NCBI GenBank assembly: GCA_017548075.1
Contig: JAFYNL010000015.1
Span: 1 to 60,145, forward strand
Length of the DNA stretch: 60,145 nt
Direction: 5' to 3'
Source: Bacteroidaceae bacterium
Lineage (GTDB): Bacteria > Bacteroidota > Bacteroidia > Bacteroidales > Bacteroidaceae
Part shown: positions 52,375-60,145 of the stretch, piece after piece
How the letters are laid out: every line of letters starts with the position of its first letter
Position numbering within the stretch: position 1 is the stretch's first letter
Translations under genes and position numbers: made by a program
Notes under the pieces: generated by a model
Told to the model about the DNA's origin: nothing
Seen by the model: only the letters and a program-made list of their open reading frames with translations
The model's database searches: none

Positions 52375-52854
52375 TTAATAAGGTAAACTTGCCAACATTT
52401 GCGCCAAACCATCGACGCCTTGCTCGAGCTTCTTGCCAACCATTTGGCGGATGAAGAAGTTGAGGTCGGCCTTGAGAGTGAGACGCATTGCACACTCGCT
52501 TTCGCCGTTTGGCAAGAGCTGAATCCACATATTTGCAGCCACAGGAACGCCTTCGGCAGCGAACTTGATGGTCTTATCTGGCTCGCGTTCTATGATGCGA
52601 AGAGTGGCTGTTCCTATTGGAGTTTGGCCCGAGACAGAGTCGGTATCGAACTGCAACGAACGTAACTTCTCTACAACCTGTTCCAGTTGCTCGGGCGAAA
52701 CCTTATCGCCAGCCTGTTGCTTGATGCGCTCCATCGCCTCGGGATTGTCAAGCCCTTGCTGAATGACAGCCAAGTTGTTGAGGTCGGAAAGACGCTCATA
52801 CACTCGCTCTACAGGAGCGAATATCTTCTTTACTTCACTTTTGTATTCGGTCAT
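52375..52854 (-). CDS. SRPBCC-fold (START-like) protein
   Basis: The 159-residue protein starts MTEYKSEVKKIFAPVERVYE and has the segments typical of the small SRPBCC (polyketide cyclase/Bet v1-like) fold, including the C-terminal helix FIRQMVGKKLEQGVDGLAQM. Its ligand is unknown. It lies between pyrE (6 bp) and argH (5 bp), so it is co-transcribed with both. Confidence 0.75.
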   Translation of the reverse strand: MTEYKSEVKKIFAPVERVYERLSDLNNLAVIQQGLDNPEAMERIKQQAGDKVSPEQLEQVVEKLRSLQFDTDSVSGQTPIGTATLRIIEREPDKTIKFAAEGVPVAANMWIQLLPNGESECAMRLTLKADLNFFIRQMVGKKLEQGVDGLAQMLASLPY

Positions 52855-52860
52855 AATCTT

Positions 52861-53493
52861 CTATTTGTTCCAGTTTGCCGGGTCTTTGCGCCATTGGTTG
52901 AGCGTTTCAACTTCAGTCTCTTTGATGTAGCCAGTCTTGAGGGCTTCGGCTACGACAGCTTCATAGTTGGTGAGGGTCACGAGTTTCACATTTGCAGCCT
53001 TGAAAGCCTCTTCTGCAACGGGGAAGCCATAAGTGTAGGAAGCAACCATTCCGACAACCTCGCAATCAGCTTCTCTAAGAGCTTCAACGGCTTTGAGACT
53101 GCTGCCACCAGTACTGATGAGGTCTTCGACTACAACAACCTTCATGCCTGGCTTAAGTTCGCCTTCAATGAGGTTAGCGAGACCGTGGTCCTTAGGCTTG
53201 CTGCGAACGTAAGCAAAGGGCAGAGAAAGTGCGTCTGCCACCAAAGCGCCTTGAGCAATGGCTCCAGTTGCAACACCAGCAACGCCCTCAGCCTCAGGGA
53301 ATTGCTCCATAATGAGACGGGTGAGTTCCACCTTGACAAAAGAACGAAGGTCAGGGAAAGAGAGCGTCTTGCGATTGTCGCAATAGAAGGGACTCTTCCA
53401 TCCGCTTGCCCAAGTGAAAGGGTCGTTCGGTTGTAACTTGATGGCTTTGACATTCAGCAGTTTAGCTGCAAAGATTGATTCAACGTTTGTCAT
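52861..53493 (-). CDS. pyrE: Orotate phosphoribosyltransferase
   Basis: The 210-residue protein has the PRPP-binding loop VVVVEDLISTGGS (about 117-129) and the N-terminal FTWASGWKSPFYCDNR expected in PyrE. It makes OMP from orotate and PRPP. It starts 1 bp after the metallophosphatase stop. Confidence 0.95.
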   Translation of the reverse strand: MTNVESIFAAKLLNVKAIKLQPNDPFTWASGWKSPFYCDNRKTLSFPDLRSFVKVELTRLIMEQFPEAEGVAGVATGAIAQGALVADALSLPFAYVRSKPKDHGLANLIEGELKPGMKVVVVEDLISTGGSSLKAVEALREADCEVVGMVASYTYGFPVAEEAFKAANVKLVTLTNYEAVVAEALKTGYIKETEVETLNQWRKDPANWNK

Positions 53494-53494
53494 A

Positions 53495-54919
53495 TTATTT
53501 CTTATTTATCCAGTCAGTATAAATCGGCTTGCCTTTACCGCCGAAGCAATTGCATGGACGAATGGCAAAGCGATAGGCAAAGTCCTTTGGAAGCTCTCTT
53601 TCTCCGAAGACGCATATAACCTCGCCTTCTTCCTTGTTTTCTCCGAGATAGCATTTGGGCGAGAAGACGCGCTTGGTGCAGGCTATGTTCCGCACATCCA
53701 ACCAATCGTATTCCGCCTGAACCTCATAATCAAAGGCACGGACACCAGCGTTCTTCTTCAAGACTGTGGGGAAGTGAACTGTGACTTGCTCCTGCTCTAT
53801 TCCGTAGCGGTCCTTGCCTTTGCCTGTGGTAATCGTTGCCCTTGAATCAGCCGGGAACTGCGGAATGGGAGCCTTCTTGGCCCGGTTCTCGAATGAGAGC
53901 GGCTCTGTCGTAGAGATGGGCCAAGGCAATCGCCAAGCAGCCCCGACTATCTCGTCATAGACGAATTCGTACCTTGCAAAGGTGATGAGGTTGTCATAGA
54001 CGCGCATCAACAAACCTTGACGACCGTCTTGTGGGTCTATCTTGGGCATTTGCGAAGGTGGCTTTACTCCCCAATCATCCTGATAAGTATTCTCTCGAGC
54101 CGGCATTGGATAGAGGTATTTGAGCGATGAAGTTCCAATGCTGGTGAAGCTCCCTTGCCAAAGGTCTCTGTCGTCGTCGAGAGGCGAATGCGAATGCCCA
54201 GAGAAAGCGATGGCGTTGGGATAGTTGCTCAATAGCTTTGTGACCGTTCCATCGTCTCTTCCCCAAGCCCAAGCGCAGTTGCAAGTGTCCTTCGGATGCG
54301 CATGTTGAATATAGAAGAAAGGCTTTTCTCCAGTCAATTCGGCATTATGCTTTTCGAGAAACTCCTCGAGTCCAGGGACATTGTTCTGGTTTTGCCAATG
54401 TGCTCCTATGAAGTGATAGCCCTTGATTGTCTTCATCCAAATGGGCTGGTACGGCTCCTTGAAGCATTGCTTCCAAGCCTTTGCCCGCTGAGGTCCGATG
54501 CCTTGAGCCTCTGCTGTTTCTTTTCCGACGCTCTTGATTGTGCCTCCCCAAGTGTGAGCCTCTACATCATGATTGCCATAGACGAAGAGCGGCTCCGTTC
54601 GTTTGCCGTTGATACCTTTGTTCTTCGGAAAGACCTTGAACCAGGCATCCGCAACCGTTTGAAGCTGTGGAAGGAGTCCTTGGTCGGCCATATCGCCGGC
54701 AATGATGACACCATCCACCTCGAACCCACGGAAACGCTCAAGGGCATGGATGAACGTTCCAGCCGTATCTGCACCGCGAAGATGGATGTCGCTCACAATG
54801 CCGATGACGAGATTAGGCTTTTCCAAATCGGCAGTAAACTCATTGGCCAAACTTGGAGTGCCGAGATAAGCCGCACTCGCAAGGACGGTTGAGCGCTGAA
54901 GGAACTCTCTGCGATTCAT
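53495..54919 (-). CDS. Exported calcineurin-like metallophosphoesterase
   Basis: The 474-residue protein has an N-terminal MNRREFLQRSTVLASAAYLG, resembling a Tat signal. Phosphoesterase motifs are GIVSDIHLRG (about 40), GDMADQG (about 76), GNHDVE (about 118) and GHSHSP (about 240). It hydrolyses phosphoesters in the periplasm or at the surface; substrate unknown. It is the first gene of a five-gene unit and is preceded by a promoter at 54939-54970. Confidence 0.85.
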   Translation of the reverse strand: MNRREFLQRSTVLASAAYLGTPSLANEFTADLEKPNLVIGIVSDIHLRGADTAGTFIHALERFRGFEVDGVIIAGDMADQGLLPQLQTVADAWFKVFPKNKGINGKRTEPLFVYGNHDVEAHTWGGTIKSVGKETAEAQGIGPQRAKAWKQCFKEPYQPIWMKTIKGYHFIGAHWQNQNNVPGLEEFLEKHNAELTGEKPFFYIQHAHPKDTCNCAWAWGRDDGTVTKLLSNYPNAIAFSGHSHSPLDDDRDLWQGSFTSIGTSSLKYLYPMPARENTYQDDWGVKPPSQMPKIDPQDGRQGLLMRVYDNLITFARYEFVYDEIVGAAWRLPWPISTTEPLSFENRAKKAPIPQFPADSRATITTGKGKDRYGIEQEQVTVHFPTVLKKNAGVRAFDYEVQAEYDWLDVRNIACTKRVFSPKCYLGENKEEGEVICVFGERELPKDFAYRFAIRPCNCFGGKGKPIYTDWINKK

Positions 54920-54938
54920 AACTTATTTAATGTGTGTG

Positions 54939-54970
54939 CAAAGGTACGAAGAAACAAACAAATAGCCAAA
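54939..54970 (-). promoter_or_regulatory. Promoter of the metallophosphatase-pyrE-argH unit
   Basis: On the minus strand TTTG (54967-54970) and TACCTTTG (54939-54946), 20 bp apart, lie 19 bp before the start codon. Confidence 0.75.
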
Positions 54971-55002
54971 TTTATTTGAGTATTTCCAAAGGTAGTGATA
55001 AC

Positions 55003-56481
55003 TCACCTATTGAAATTGTCTGTTCGGAAAGGGATGACGGGCAGGCCGGAGTTTGCTTTCAGGTTGCCTGGCTGGAAGCTTTTGAAAGCGTAACGAACCG
55101 CGATGGGTTCGGAAACATCGTCGCTGCGGATAGTCACATGACTGCCATTTATGCCCGCCGAAGCTTTGTGCCAAATGCTGTCTGGGCCACACACCTCGAA
55201 GCCTTCAATACCGACATTGCGATTGAAGCCATCCTCTGCATTATCGAAACTGAGTCGCACTTGCTTTCCTCGCGAAGTCGCTTCAACTTCCATCGAGCGA
55301 TAGGTCGGATAACGATAGTCGATGCCTTTCATTGCATAAGTATCGCCCAGAGCCCAAAGGCATAGGCGCTCGCCCACCTCTTTCTTCATGCAAGGATGAA
55401 TCTGCCAATACTCGTAGTCCTTGACCAAGTCGTTCGTGCAGACCATACCCATATTGGGGAGCATCTCGCTTGCTCTATATTGAGCCTCTCGCATAAGGGC
55501 AGCCGTCGCTTTGTCCTTTGCCCAATAGTAATCGTAGGGACAAATCTCGACATAGTAGAACGGCAAATCGCCCAGTCCCCATCGCTCACGCCAACTTTGA
55601 ACCATACGGACAAAGCGCTCAGTATAAAGCCAAGGAGTATTGATATTTGCTTCGGCCTGATACCAAAGGAATCCGCGAATCGTATAAGGCTCGATGGGAT
55701 GAATCATGCCGTTGTAGAAGACGCAGGGCAAAGAGCGTTCAACGTTGTAGGCGGGGCGTACAAGATGAGCACCCAAATAAGCTTCGGAGTTGAGGTTCTC
55801 GCCTGGATAAGTGCTAACGATATCGCGAGGCGTCCAGCCTTCGACGCGCGTAGCTCCCAGCGAACTATTGATGATGCCGACGGGACAGCCCAAGGCTTCC
55901 GTAAGACGAATGCCGAAGAAATAACCTACAGCGCAAAAGTCGCGAGCGGTTGCCGGCACACAGTCTTGCCAGACTGCTGTCACCGTATCGACCTCTTCAG
56001 GATGAGGAGAGAAGGCAACGGTACAAAAGTGCAGCCGTCCTTTGTAGCGAATGGATTCAAGGATATGCTGAGCGCTATTCTCAACGGGGCAACCTGCAAA
56101 GCCATGAAGCGGCATCTCCATATTGCTCTGTCCGCTTGCCAGCCACACTTCCCCGATAAGGACATCGGAGAGCGTCTTCGTTTCGTTGCCGTCGCTTATG
56201 GTAATGGTTTGCGGCTCAAAAGAAGCTTTTGGAGTCGATACATGAAACTCCCATCGCCCCTTAGCATCAGCCTTGACCTTCATTTCGCCTTTGTTCCAAG
56301 AGGAGCGAAGCACAATGTTCGTGCCAGCCCCGTGGTCGGTCCAGCCCCACAGCTTAACTTCGGTTTGTTGTTGCAAAACCATATTGTCACCCACCAAAGG
56401 TCCGCAAATAATGCGAGCTCCACTGGAAAATGGAGCCACAAATGCCATCAACAGGACAATAATCTTTCCAATTCCTTTCAT
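55003..56481 (-). CDS. Sialate O-acetylesterase (SGNH fold)
   Basis: The 492-residue protein has a signal peptide (IIVLLMAFVAPFSSGA) and an N-terminal beta-sandwich. The SGNH block I LASGQSNMEMPLHGF lies at about 116-130. The third-motif GFLWYQAEANI (about 270) and the catalytic His in YWQIHPCMKKEVGERL (about 385) complete the set. It removes O-acetyl groups from sialic acids or similar sugars, allowing their release from host or dietary glycans. Confidence 0.88.
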   Translation of the reverse strand: MKGIGKIIVLLMAFVAPFSSGARIICGPLVGDNMVLQQQTEVKLWGWTDHGAGTNIVLRSSWNKGEMKVKADAKGRWEFHVSTPKASFEPQTITISDGNETKTLSDVLIGEVWLASGQSNMEMPLHGFAGCPVENSAQHILESIRYKGRLHFCTVAFSPHPEEVDTVTAVWQDCVPATARDFCAVGYFFGIRLTEALGCPVGIINSSLGATRVEGWTPRDIVSTYPGENLNSEAYLGAHLVRPAYNVERSLPCVFYNGMIHPIEPYTIRGFLWYQAEANINTPWLYTERFVRMVQSWRERWGLGDLPFYYVEICPYDYYWAKDKATAALMREAQYRASEMLPNMGMVCTNDLVKDYEYWQIHPCMKKEVGERLCLWALGDTYAMKGIDYRYPTYRSMEVEATSRGKQVRLSFDNAEDGFNRNVGIEGFEVCGPDSIWHKASAGINGSHVTIRSDDVSEPIAVRYAFKSFQPGNLKANSGLPVIPFRTDNFNR

Positions 56482-56501
56482 CGTTTTCCTAACTCCTTTC
56501 T

Positions 56502-56993
56502 CTATTCAATAGGTGCAAAGTCTCCATCGAAACTGATAGGGTCACGGTTCATCGAGCTAACACGGATATAGGCTTTGCCCGTATCGTACAAATCAATAAG
56601 ATAATGATAAGTGTCCTCCAATGTTTTTACATCCACCTCCATCTGTGTCTTATTGGGTTTTGGACGAATCTCCGAATATCGCAAGATGGGCGCCTCGAAG
56701 TTCAACCCTATCGACGTAGACCCCAGAGGAGTCTGATAAGCTTGCCCCCAATAGGGCAGATAGCTGCGTAGCGTATCGCCTCGCAACTCCAGGAAGTAGT
56801 CAGATGTTACAATCTTCGAACCATAGCGCAGCGTACTCATCGAACTGATGTCAATACGCAGTTGTCTTGCAGTGACAGCCAACGCTATTTCCAGCTGCAT
56901 CTTAGCCCGCCGTTCAGCCCGTTCCTGTTGAGTGGCACAACCGACAATCATCAGCAAAGCCAACATCCCGACAATTATTCTTCTTCGTTTCAT
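56502..56993 (-). CDS. DUF4251-type lipoprotein
   Basis: The 163-residue protein has a lipobox (LLMIVGCATQ) and fits the Bacteroidales DUF4251 family, with YFLELRGDTLRSYLPYWGQA and later DLYDTGKAYIRVSSMNRDPI. The function is unknown. It lies 12 bp after the ATP-grasp-like gene and 20 bp before the esterase. Confidence 0.75.
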   Translation of the reverse strand: MKRRRIIVGMLALLMIVGCATQQERAERRAKMQLEIALAVTARQLRIDISSMSTLRYGSKIVTSDYFLELRGDTLRSYLPYWGQAYQTPLGSTSIGLNFEAPILRYSEIRPKPNKTQMEVDVKTLEDTYHYLIDLYDTGKAYIRVSSMNRDPISFDGDFAPIE

Positions 56994-57005
56994 GTTGCAA
57001 AAAAC

Positions 57006-57965
57006 TTAACTAAATGCTTCTATTTCAGCGGAATAGTGTCCGTAGATAAACTCCACGACCAAGCGGCCAAAGCGACCTTGCTCGGCTGCGAGACAGGAAA
57101 CCAATCCCATCGTCCACCGCCAATTTACTTCGATGCAAGGACAAATGCCCTCCTGAGCCAACATCATATCAATGCCTACTGGTCCCGTATAGTCGAACTG
57201 CTTCAGCCGTTCTTCCCACCATTTCCTGATTTCTTGAAGGTATTGCAGGGGAATGTATTGTGCCAGCCAAGCGAGTTTCTGCCCTTCCTGAGCCACCCAA
57301 TTGCCCAGATAAGCCCCTCGCTCATTGGTGTAGAAGAGCGAAAGTCCGCGATATTCCACACCTCCCTTGCCATCGAGCCAGAACTCGAGTGCGAAGTCGG
57401 TTATTTTATGTAGGAGTCGTTCCACAACCACACTTCCCTGAGTCTTGATGATGCGCTTTGCCCAAGCCTGCCATTGCTCGCTACCGACCTTCATCAATCC
57501 TTTTCCGCTACTGCTCCAAGGTGCTTTCAGAAGGACTTCTTCGTGCTTGCCGACGGCCTCTTCCACTTCCTCGAAAGTGCGACAAAGTGTGCTCTCGCCA
57601 GCCAAATTTCCGTCGAGTGGAAGTTGTTCTCGAAGCTCTCCCAAAAGGGCGACTGCAGTTTGCCTGTGAGAGAGCTGCCTCAATTGCTCCAACTCCCTTG
57701 CTGAGGGCAAAAGCGAGTCCTGAACGCCAGACTGCTTTAACTGATGACAAAGGGCAGGACTCCAGCCCCAAGGCAAGATTTTCGTATCGTCTGGGAGGTT
57801 GAGTCGCTCTTCTCCGTTCCAAACAACATCTTCCTCTTCAGCCCACCACTGCGGCAACCACCAAAGTTCTTGCCGCATTTGCTGGATTTGCTGAGGCGGT
57901 GTATAGCCCGGCTTCCCATCAGCCAAAGCCATATCATTCTCGGGGTTGAAGATGTAAAGCGTCAT
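57006..57965 (-). CDS. ATP-grasp-like protein of unknown substrate
   Basis: The 319-residue protein has features of an ATP-grasp ligase: LLKAPWSSSGKGLMKV (about 142-157), VVERLLHKITDFALEFWLD (about 180), and GPVGIDMMLAQEG followed by EVNWRWTMGL (about 275-290) for metal binding. The substrate is not clear. It follows the DUF4922-SpoIID gene by 2 bp, implying joint function. Confidence 0.65.
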   Translation of the reverse strand: MTLYIFNPENDMALADGKPGYTPPQQIQQMRQELWWLPQWWAEEEDVVWNGEERLNLPDDTKILPWGWSPALCHQLKQSGVQDSLLPSARELEQLRQLSHRQTAVALLGELREQLPLDGNLAGESTLCRTFEEVEEAVGKHEEVLLKAPWSSSGKGLMKVGSEQWQAWAKRIIKTQGSVVVERLLHKITDFALEFWLDGKGGVEYRGLSLFYTNERGAYLGNWVAQEGQKLAWLAQYIPLQYLQEIRKWWEERLKQFDYTGPVGIDMMLAQEGICPCIEVNWRWTMGLVSCLAAEQGRFGRLVVEFIYGHYSAEIEAFS

Positions 57966-57967
57966 GC

Positions 57968-60124
57968 TTAGAGGCTCTTAATCTGTGCGCCAGTATAGTA
58001 ATGTTTGAGAATCTTCTTGTAGCTGTAACCTTGCTCGCCCATAACGGCAGCTCCGATTTGGCAGAGACCTACGCCGTGACCCCACCCGCGACCATGCAGA
58101 ACGAACCTCTGAGGCACGCCATTCCGCACATTTTTTACTTCGATTGTGAAGGCGCTACTCTTCAGATGCGAGGTGCTGAGCATGCGTCGAATCTCGAGTT
58201 CCTTGCCCACGACGAACGACTTCTCCTGCCCTACAATCCGCAGTTTGCTGATGTGTCCGCCTGGCCCTTTCTCCACAATCTCCATACCGAGGATTGGGCC
58301 GAGTTCCATCTTCAAATGCTTTGTGATGAAGTCGTGCGCCTCCTCTTGTGAAAGTTCTTCCGTCCATTCGTAGAAGTCGCGGGTTTCGAGGTCGTAGTCG
58401 TTGAGAACCTGACGCAAAATCTTCTTGTCGGAGGTATTGCAGAACGGATCTTTGACGGAGCGCAGATAGGGAACCTCGATGTTCTCCCAGCAATATTGAT
58501 ACTCGTTTGTCTGACCTCCGCAACACTTTCCAAATCGCGTATCGCAAATCTTTCCGTCGTACATCAGCACTTGTCCTCTGGTTGCGCTAACTGCCTCAGC
58601 CACTTGCGGATTGCTGGCCCTTGTGATGCCTTGATAGCGTTGGCAATGGTCGTCGGCACAAACGTCGAAAATGGTATGGTCTTCGCGGTCGTACCAACGG
58701 ATGCTCTCGCCTTCGCCTTTCACGAAAGTGAAGAATGGAGCTGGTTGCTCGGCATGCTCTTGTCGCCTTTGCATCTGGGCATAGAGCCAACTTCGAGAGA
58801 TGACGGCTGCGGCTTTCAGGAACTCGAGCGAGCAACTGCTCTTCATCTCGCTACTGATGACGCTTGTCAGGTAGTCCTCGACGGGCAAGATGTTGATGGC
58901 GACGATTTTGTCCTCATCGACCACGAGTTTGAGGATGCCTTGGAAGGTCTGCGATTCCTGACGCTCCCAATGGAACTTCTGACCGATGGTAACGCCATGA
59001 AGCGTGAAAGAAGATGCTCCCTCGTCTTGCGGCCTGAACGTCAGTTCCTGATAAACATTGTCTCGCCAACGAATGCCGCCGTCCGTATATTCCGCCACTT
59101 GCTCGCCCGTCACCTCCGTTCCTTTCGCATGATAAGGACTGTTCATGCAGAAGCGAATGACTGCATCTTTCATGATGCCGACGGAAACTTCCTGATCCAC
59201 GGATGGCAGGTTGTCCTGCTTCTTCTCGTCCTCAGGAACAGCCTCTTCTGGTTTGTCCGTCAGTTGAACGATAATGGGCTTCAGTTCCTCTTCGCTCAAG
59301 GTTACTTCCTGCAAGATGGCCTGGGCTTTTTCGGCCGTCAGAGCCTTGAAGTCCTGCTCCCTCGGCGTGATGAAGAGTCCGCACATATCGAGGGCTCCAG
59401 GACTTACGAGCAACTGCTCCTTGCCCTCGGCATAATAGCAATCTGGGCGATGTTTGCTGCGAGGGAAGATGAGCGTCACAATCTCGTCAGGCCTACTGGA
59501 AGTGCCTTCCTGACGCCAACAAACAATGTTCAGGCGAGGTTCCGATTCGTCGCCAACTATCGGCAAAGCCTTATAGACACGCTGACAGAGCAGACTGTCG
59601 CTCTCGGTTGGCATGCTGCGAATCACGAAGACTGGACAAGCATAACCCTCCAAGAGATAGAGTCCGCAACGACTGCCCACATTGCCTGCTTCTTCCATCG
59701 AAGCCGCCTGCTCGCCCGTCAAGGGATAGAGCTTGCGGAGGCCCTTCTCGTACATCGTCCAATCGCGTTCCAGAGGCACAATTCCCCTGCTTCCAGCCTG
59801 CAAATGCATGTGGTCAGGGCACGAAGCGCCGCAAAGCGGACCGTTGTAGAAGACGATGTGTTTGGGCATATCCCAAGCCATTTTCCTGAGGGTTCCAAAA
59901 CTGCCGTAGATGCTCTGAGGCGTGTGTCTGCGCATCGGAATAGTGAAGTGCTGAGGCAGGATGGGATAAGGGTTGACGAGAATCTGATAGTGCTTCTCCG
60001 TCATGAGTTTGTGCTGCTCCTTGGGGCGGTTGTTGTCGCAAAGGAAGCAAGGCCGTTCGCTGATGGTCTTCTTGTCGATGGAAGCGCCAGTACTTACGAT
60101 GCGAGCAGGATTCCATTGAGCCAT
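57968..60124 (-). CDS. DUF4922 (HIT/GalT-like)-SpoIID fusion protein
   Basis: At 718 residues it joins two parts. The N-terminal ~300 residues look like DUF4922, related to galactose-1-phosphate uridylyltransferase/HIT enzymes, with a CFLCDNNRP zinc pair and HMHLQAG (HxHxQ) near 105. From about 400 to 700 is a SpoIID/LytB domain (VEDYLTSVISSEMKSSCSLE, ending GWGHGVGLCQIGAAVMG), which acts on peptidoglycan or enhances amidases. There is no signal peptide. The frame stays open to the window edge, so the true N-terminus may lie further upstream; the ATG at 60124 is the first inside the window. Confidence 0.75.
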   Translation of the reverse strand: MAQWNPARIVSTGASIDKKTISERPCFLCDNNRPKEQHKLMTEKHYQILVNPYPILPQHFTIPMRRHTPQSIYGSFGTLRKMAWDMPKHIVFYNGPLCGASCPDHMHLQAGSRGIVPLERDWTMYEKGLRKLYPLTGEQAASMEEAGNVGSRCGLYLLEGYACPVFVIRSMPTESDSLLCQRVYKALPIVGDESEPRLNIVCWRQEGTSSRPDEIVTLIFPRSKHRPDCYYAEGKEQLLVSPGALDMCGLFITPREQDFKALTAEKAQAILQEVTLSEEELKPIIVQLTDKPEEAVPEDEKKQDNLPSVDQEVSVGIMKDAVIRFCMNSPYHAKGTEVTGEQVAEYTDGGIRWRDNVYQELTFRPQDEGASSFTLHGVTIGQKFHWERQESQTFQGILKLVVDEDKIVAINILPVEDYLTSVISSEMKSSCSLEFLKAAAVISRSWLYAQMQRRQEHAEQPAPFFTFVKGEGESIRWYDREDHTIFDVCADDHCQRYQGITRASNPQVAEAVSATRGQVLMYDGKICDTRFGKCCGGQTNEYQYCWENIEVPYLRSVKDPFCNTSDKKILRQVLNDYDLETRDFYEWTEELSQEEAHDFITKHLKMELGPILGMEIVEKGPGGHISKLRIVGQEKSFVVGKELEIRRMLSTSHLKSSAFTIEVKNVRNGVPQRFVLHGRGWGHGVGLCQIGAAVMGEQGYSYKKILKHYYTGAQIKSL

Positions 60125-60145
60125 GAGTGAAGAGTGAAGAGTGAA
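60123..60145. repeat. AGTGAAGAGTGA tandem repeat at the window edge
   Basis: A GTGAAGA unit repeats three times at the end of the window. Such repeats occur between genes in this group; here it is directly upstream of the fusion gene and may be coding or leader. Confidence 0.4.

Noticed and set aside
58496-60130. 544-residue plus-strand frame opposite the DUF4922-SpoIID gene
   Set aside because: The minus-strand product has two recognisable domains; the plus-strand product has none.
1-60145. tRNA genes and insertion-sequence transposases
   Set aside because: I looked for tRNA-like arms, especially at the element ends, and for DDE-type transposase products and found none I could support by eye.

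Overview
The window looks like a chromosomal segment of a Bacteroidales bacterium, most likely Prevotella or a close relative. Signs of this are repeated promoters of the Bacteroidetes form (TTTG, about 19 bp, TAnnTTTG), BspA-type leucine-rich repeat proteins, DUF4468/DUF4251-type lipoproteins, and secreted proteins ending in an AGxR...GxxIxNGxKxxxK-like tail. The first ~33 bases are the reverse complement of the 5' end of a 16S rRNA gene, with its promoter visible at 294-324.

The most striking region is 2,045-21,456, a 19.4-kb integrative mobilizable element inserted into a BspA-like gene. The gene's C-terminal part lies at 666-2048 and its N-terminal part at 21453-21855, both on the minus strand. 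Joining them at a shared TGTA restores one frame of 593 codons, and joining the element ends gives an attP core with inverted arms (CTCTAA, 6 bp, TTAGAG). The element has a tyrosine integrase, several small winged/HTH_17-type DNA-binding proteins, a MobA-type relaxase with a MobC-like partner, and a palindromic operator repeated before its genes. Its cargo is a complete type I Zorya-like anti-phage operon (HTH regulator, zorA, zorB, zorC, zorD), tightly packed with a HIRAN-domain gene downstream. Two further cargo genes follow: a zinc-cysteine protein of unknown function and an AlbA/Schlafen-type ATP-binding protein. The HIRAN gene and its neighbours are candidates for an undescribed Zorya accessory module.

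21.9-23.2 kb holds a small membrane protein gene, a structured RNA that resembles 6S/Bacteroidales-1 RNA, and repeat-rich intergenic DNA. 23.2-27.8 kb is a plus-strand run: MscS channel, sugar mutarotase, fucose-type permease, a cytidylyltransferase-GHMP kinase fusion and a D-2-hydroxyacid dehydrogenase, suggesting deoxysugar uptake and activation. 28.4-32.9 kb is one 1,521-residue secreted protein with about 80 cysteines in its first third.

33.4-43.3 kb is a long plus-strand operon starting from a possibly leaderless promoter: mtaB, a family 2 glycosyltransferase, a TolC/MacA/MacB-like tripartite exporter, two small secreted proteins, a GH43 glycosidase and endonuclease III. 43.8-50.4 kb has a putative secreted metalloprotease, pgk, a substrate-binding lipoprotein and a TPR protein. 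50.5-60.1 kb is on the minus strand: one unit with a metallophosphatase, pyrE, an SRPBCC protein, argH and a lipoprotein, and an upstream unit with a DUF4922-SpoIID fusion, an ATP-grasp-like protein, a DUF4251 lipoprotein and a sialate O-acetylesterase.

Four intergenic gaps share a degenerate ~22-nt tandem repeat family, and two of these also hold large nested inverted repeats. All identifications come from reading motifs by eye; no database search was run.
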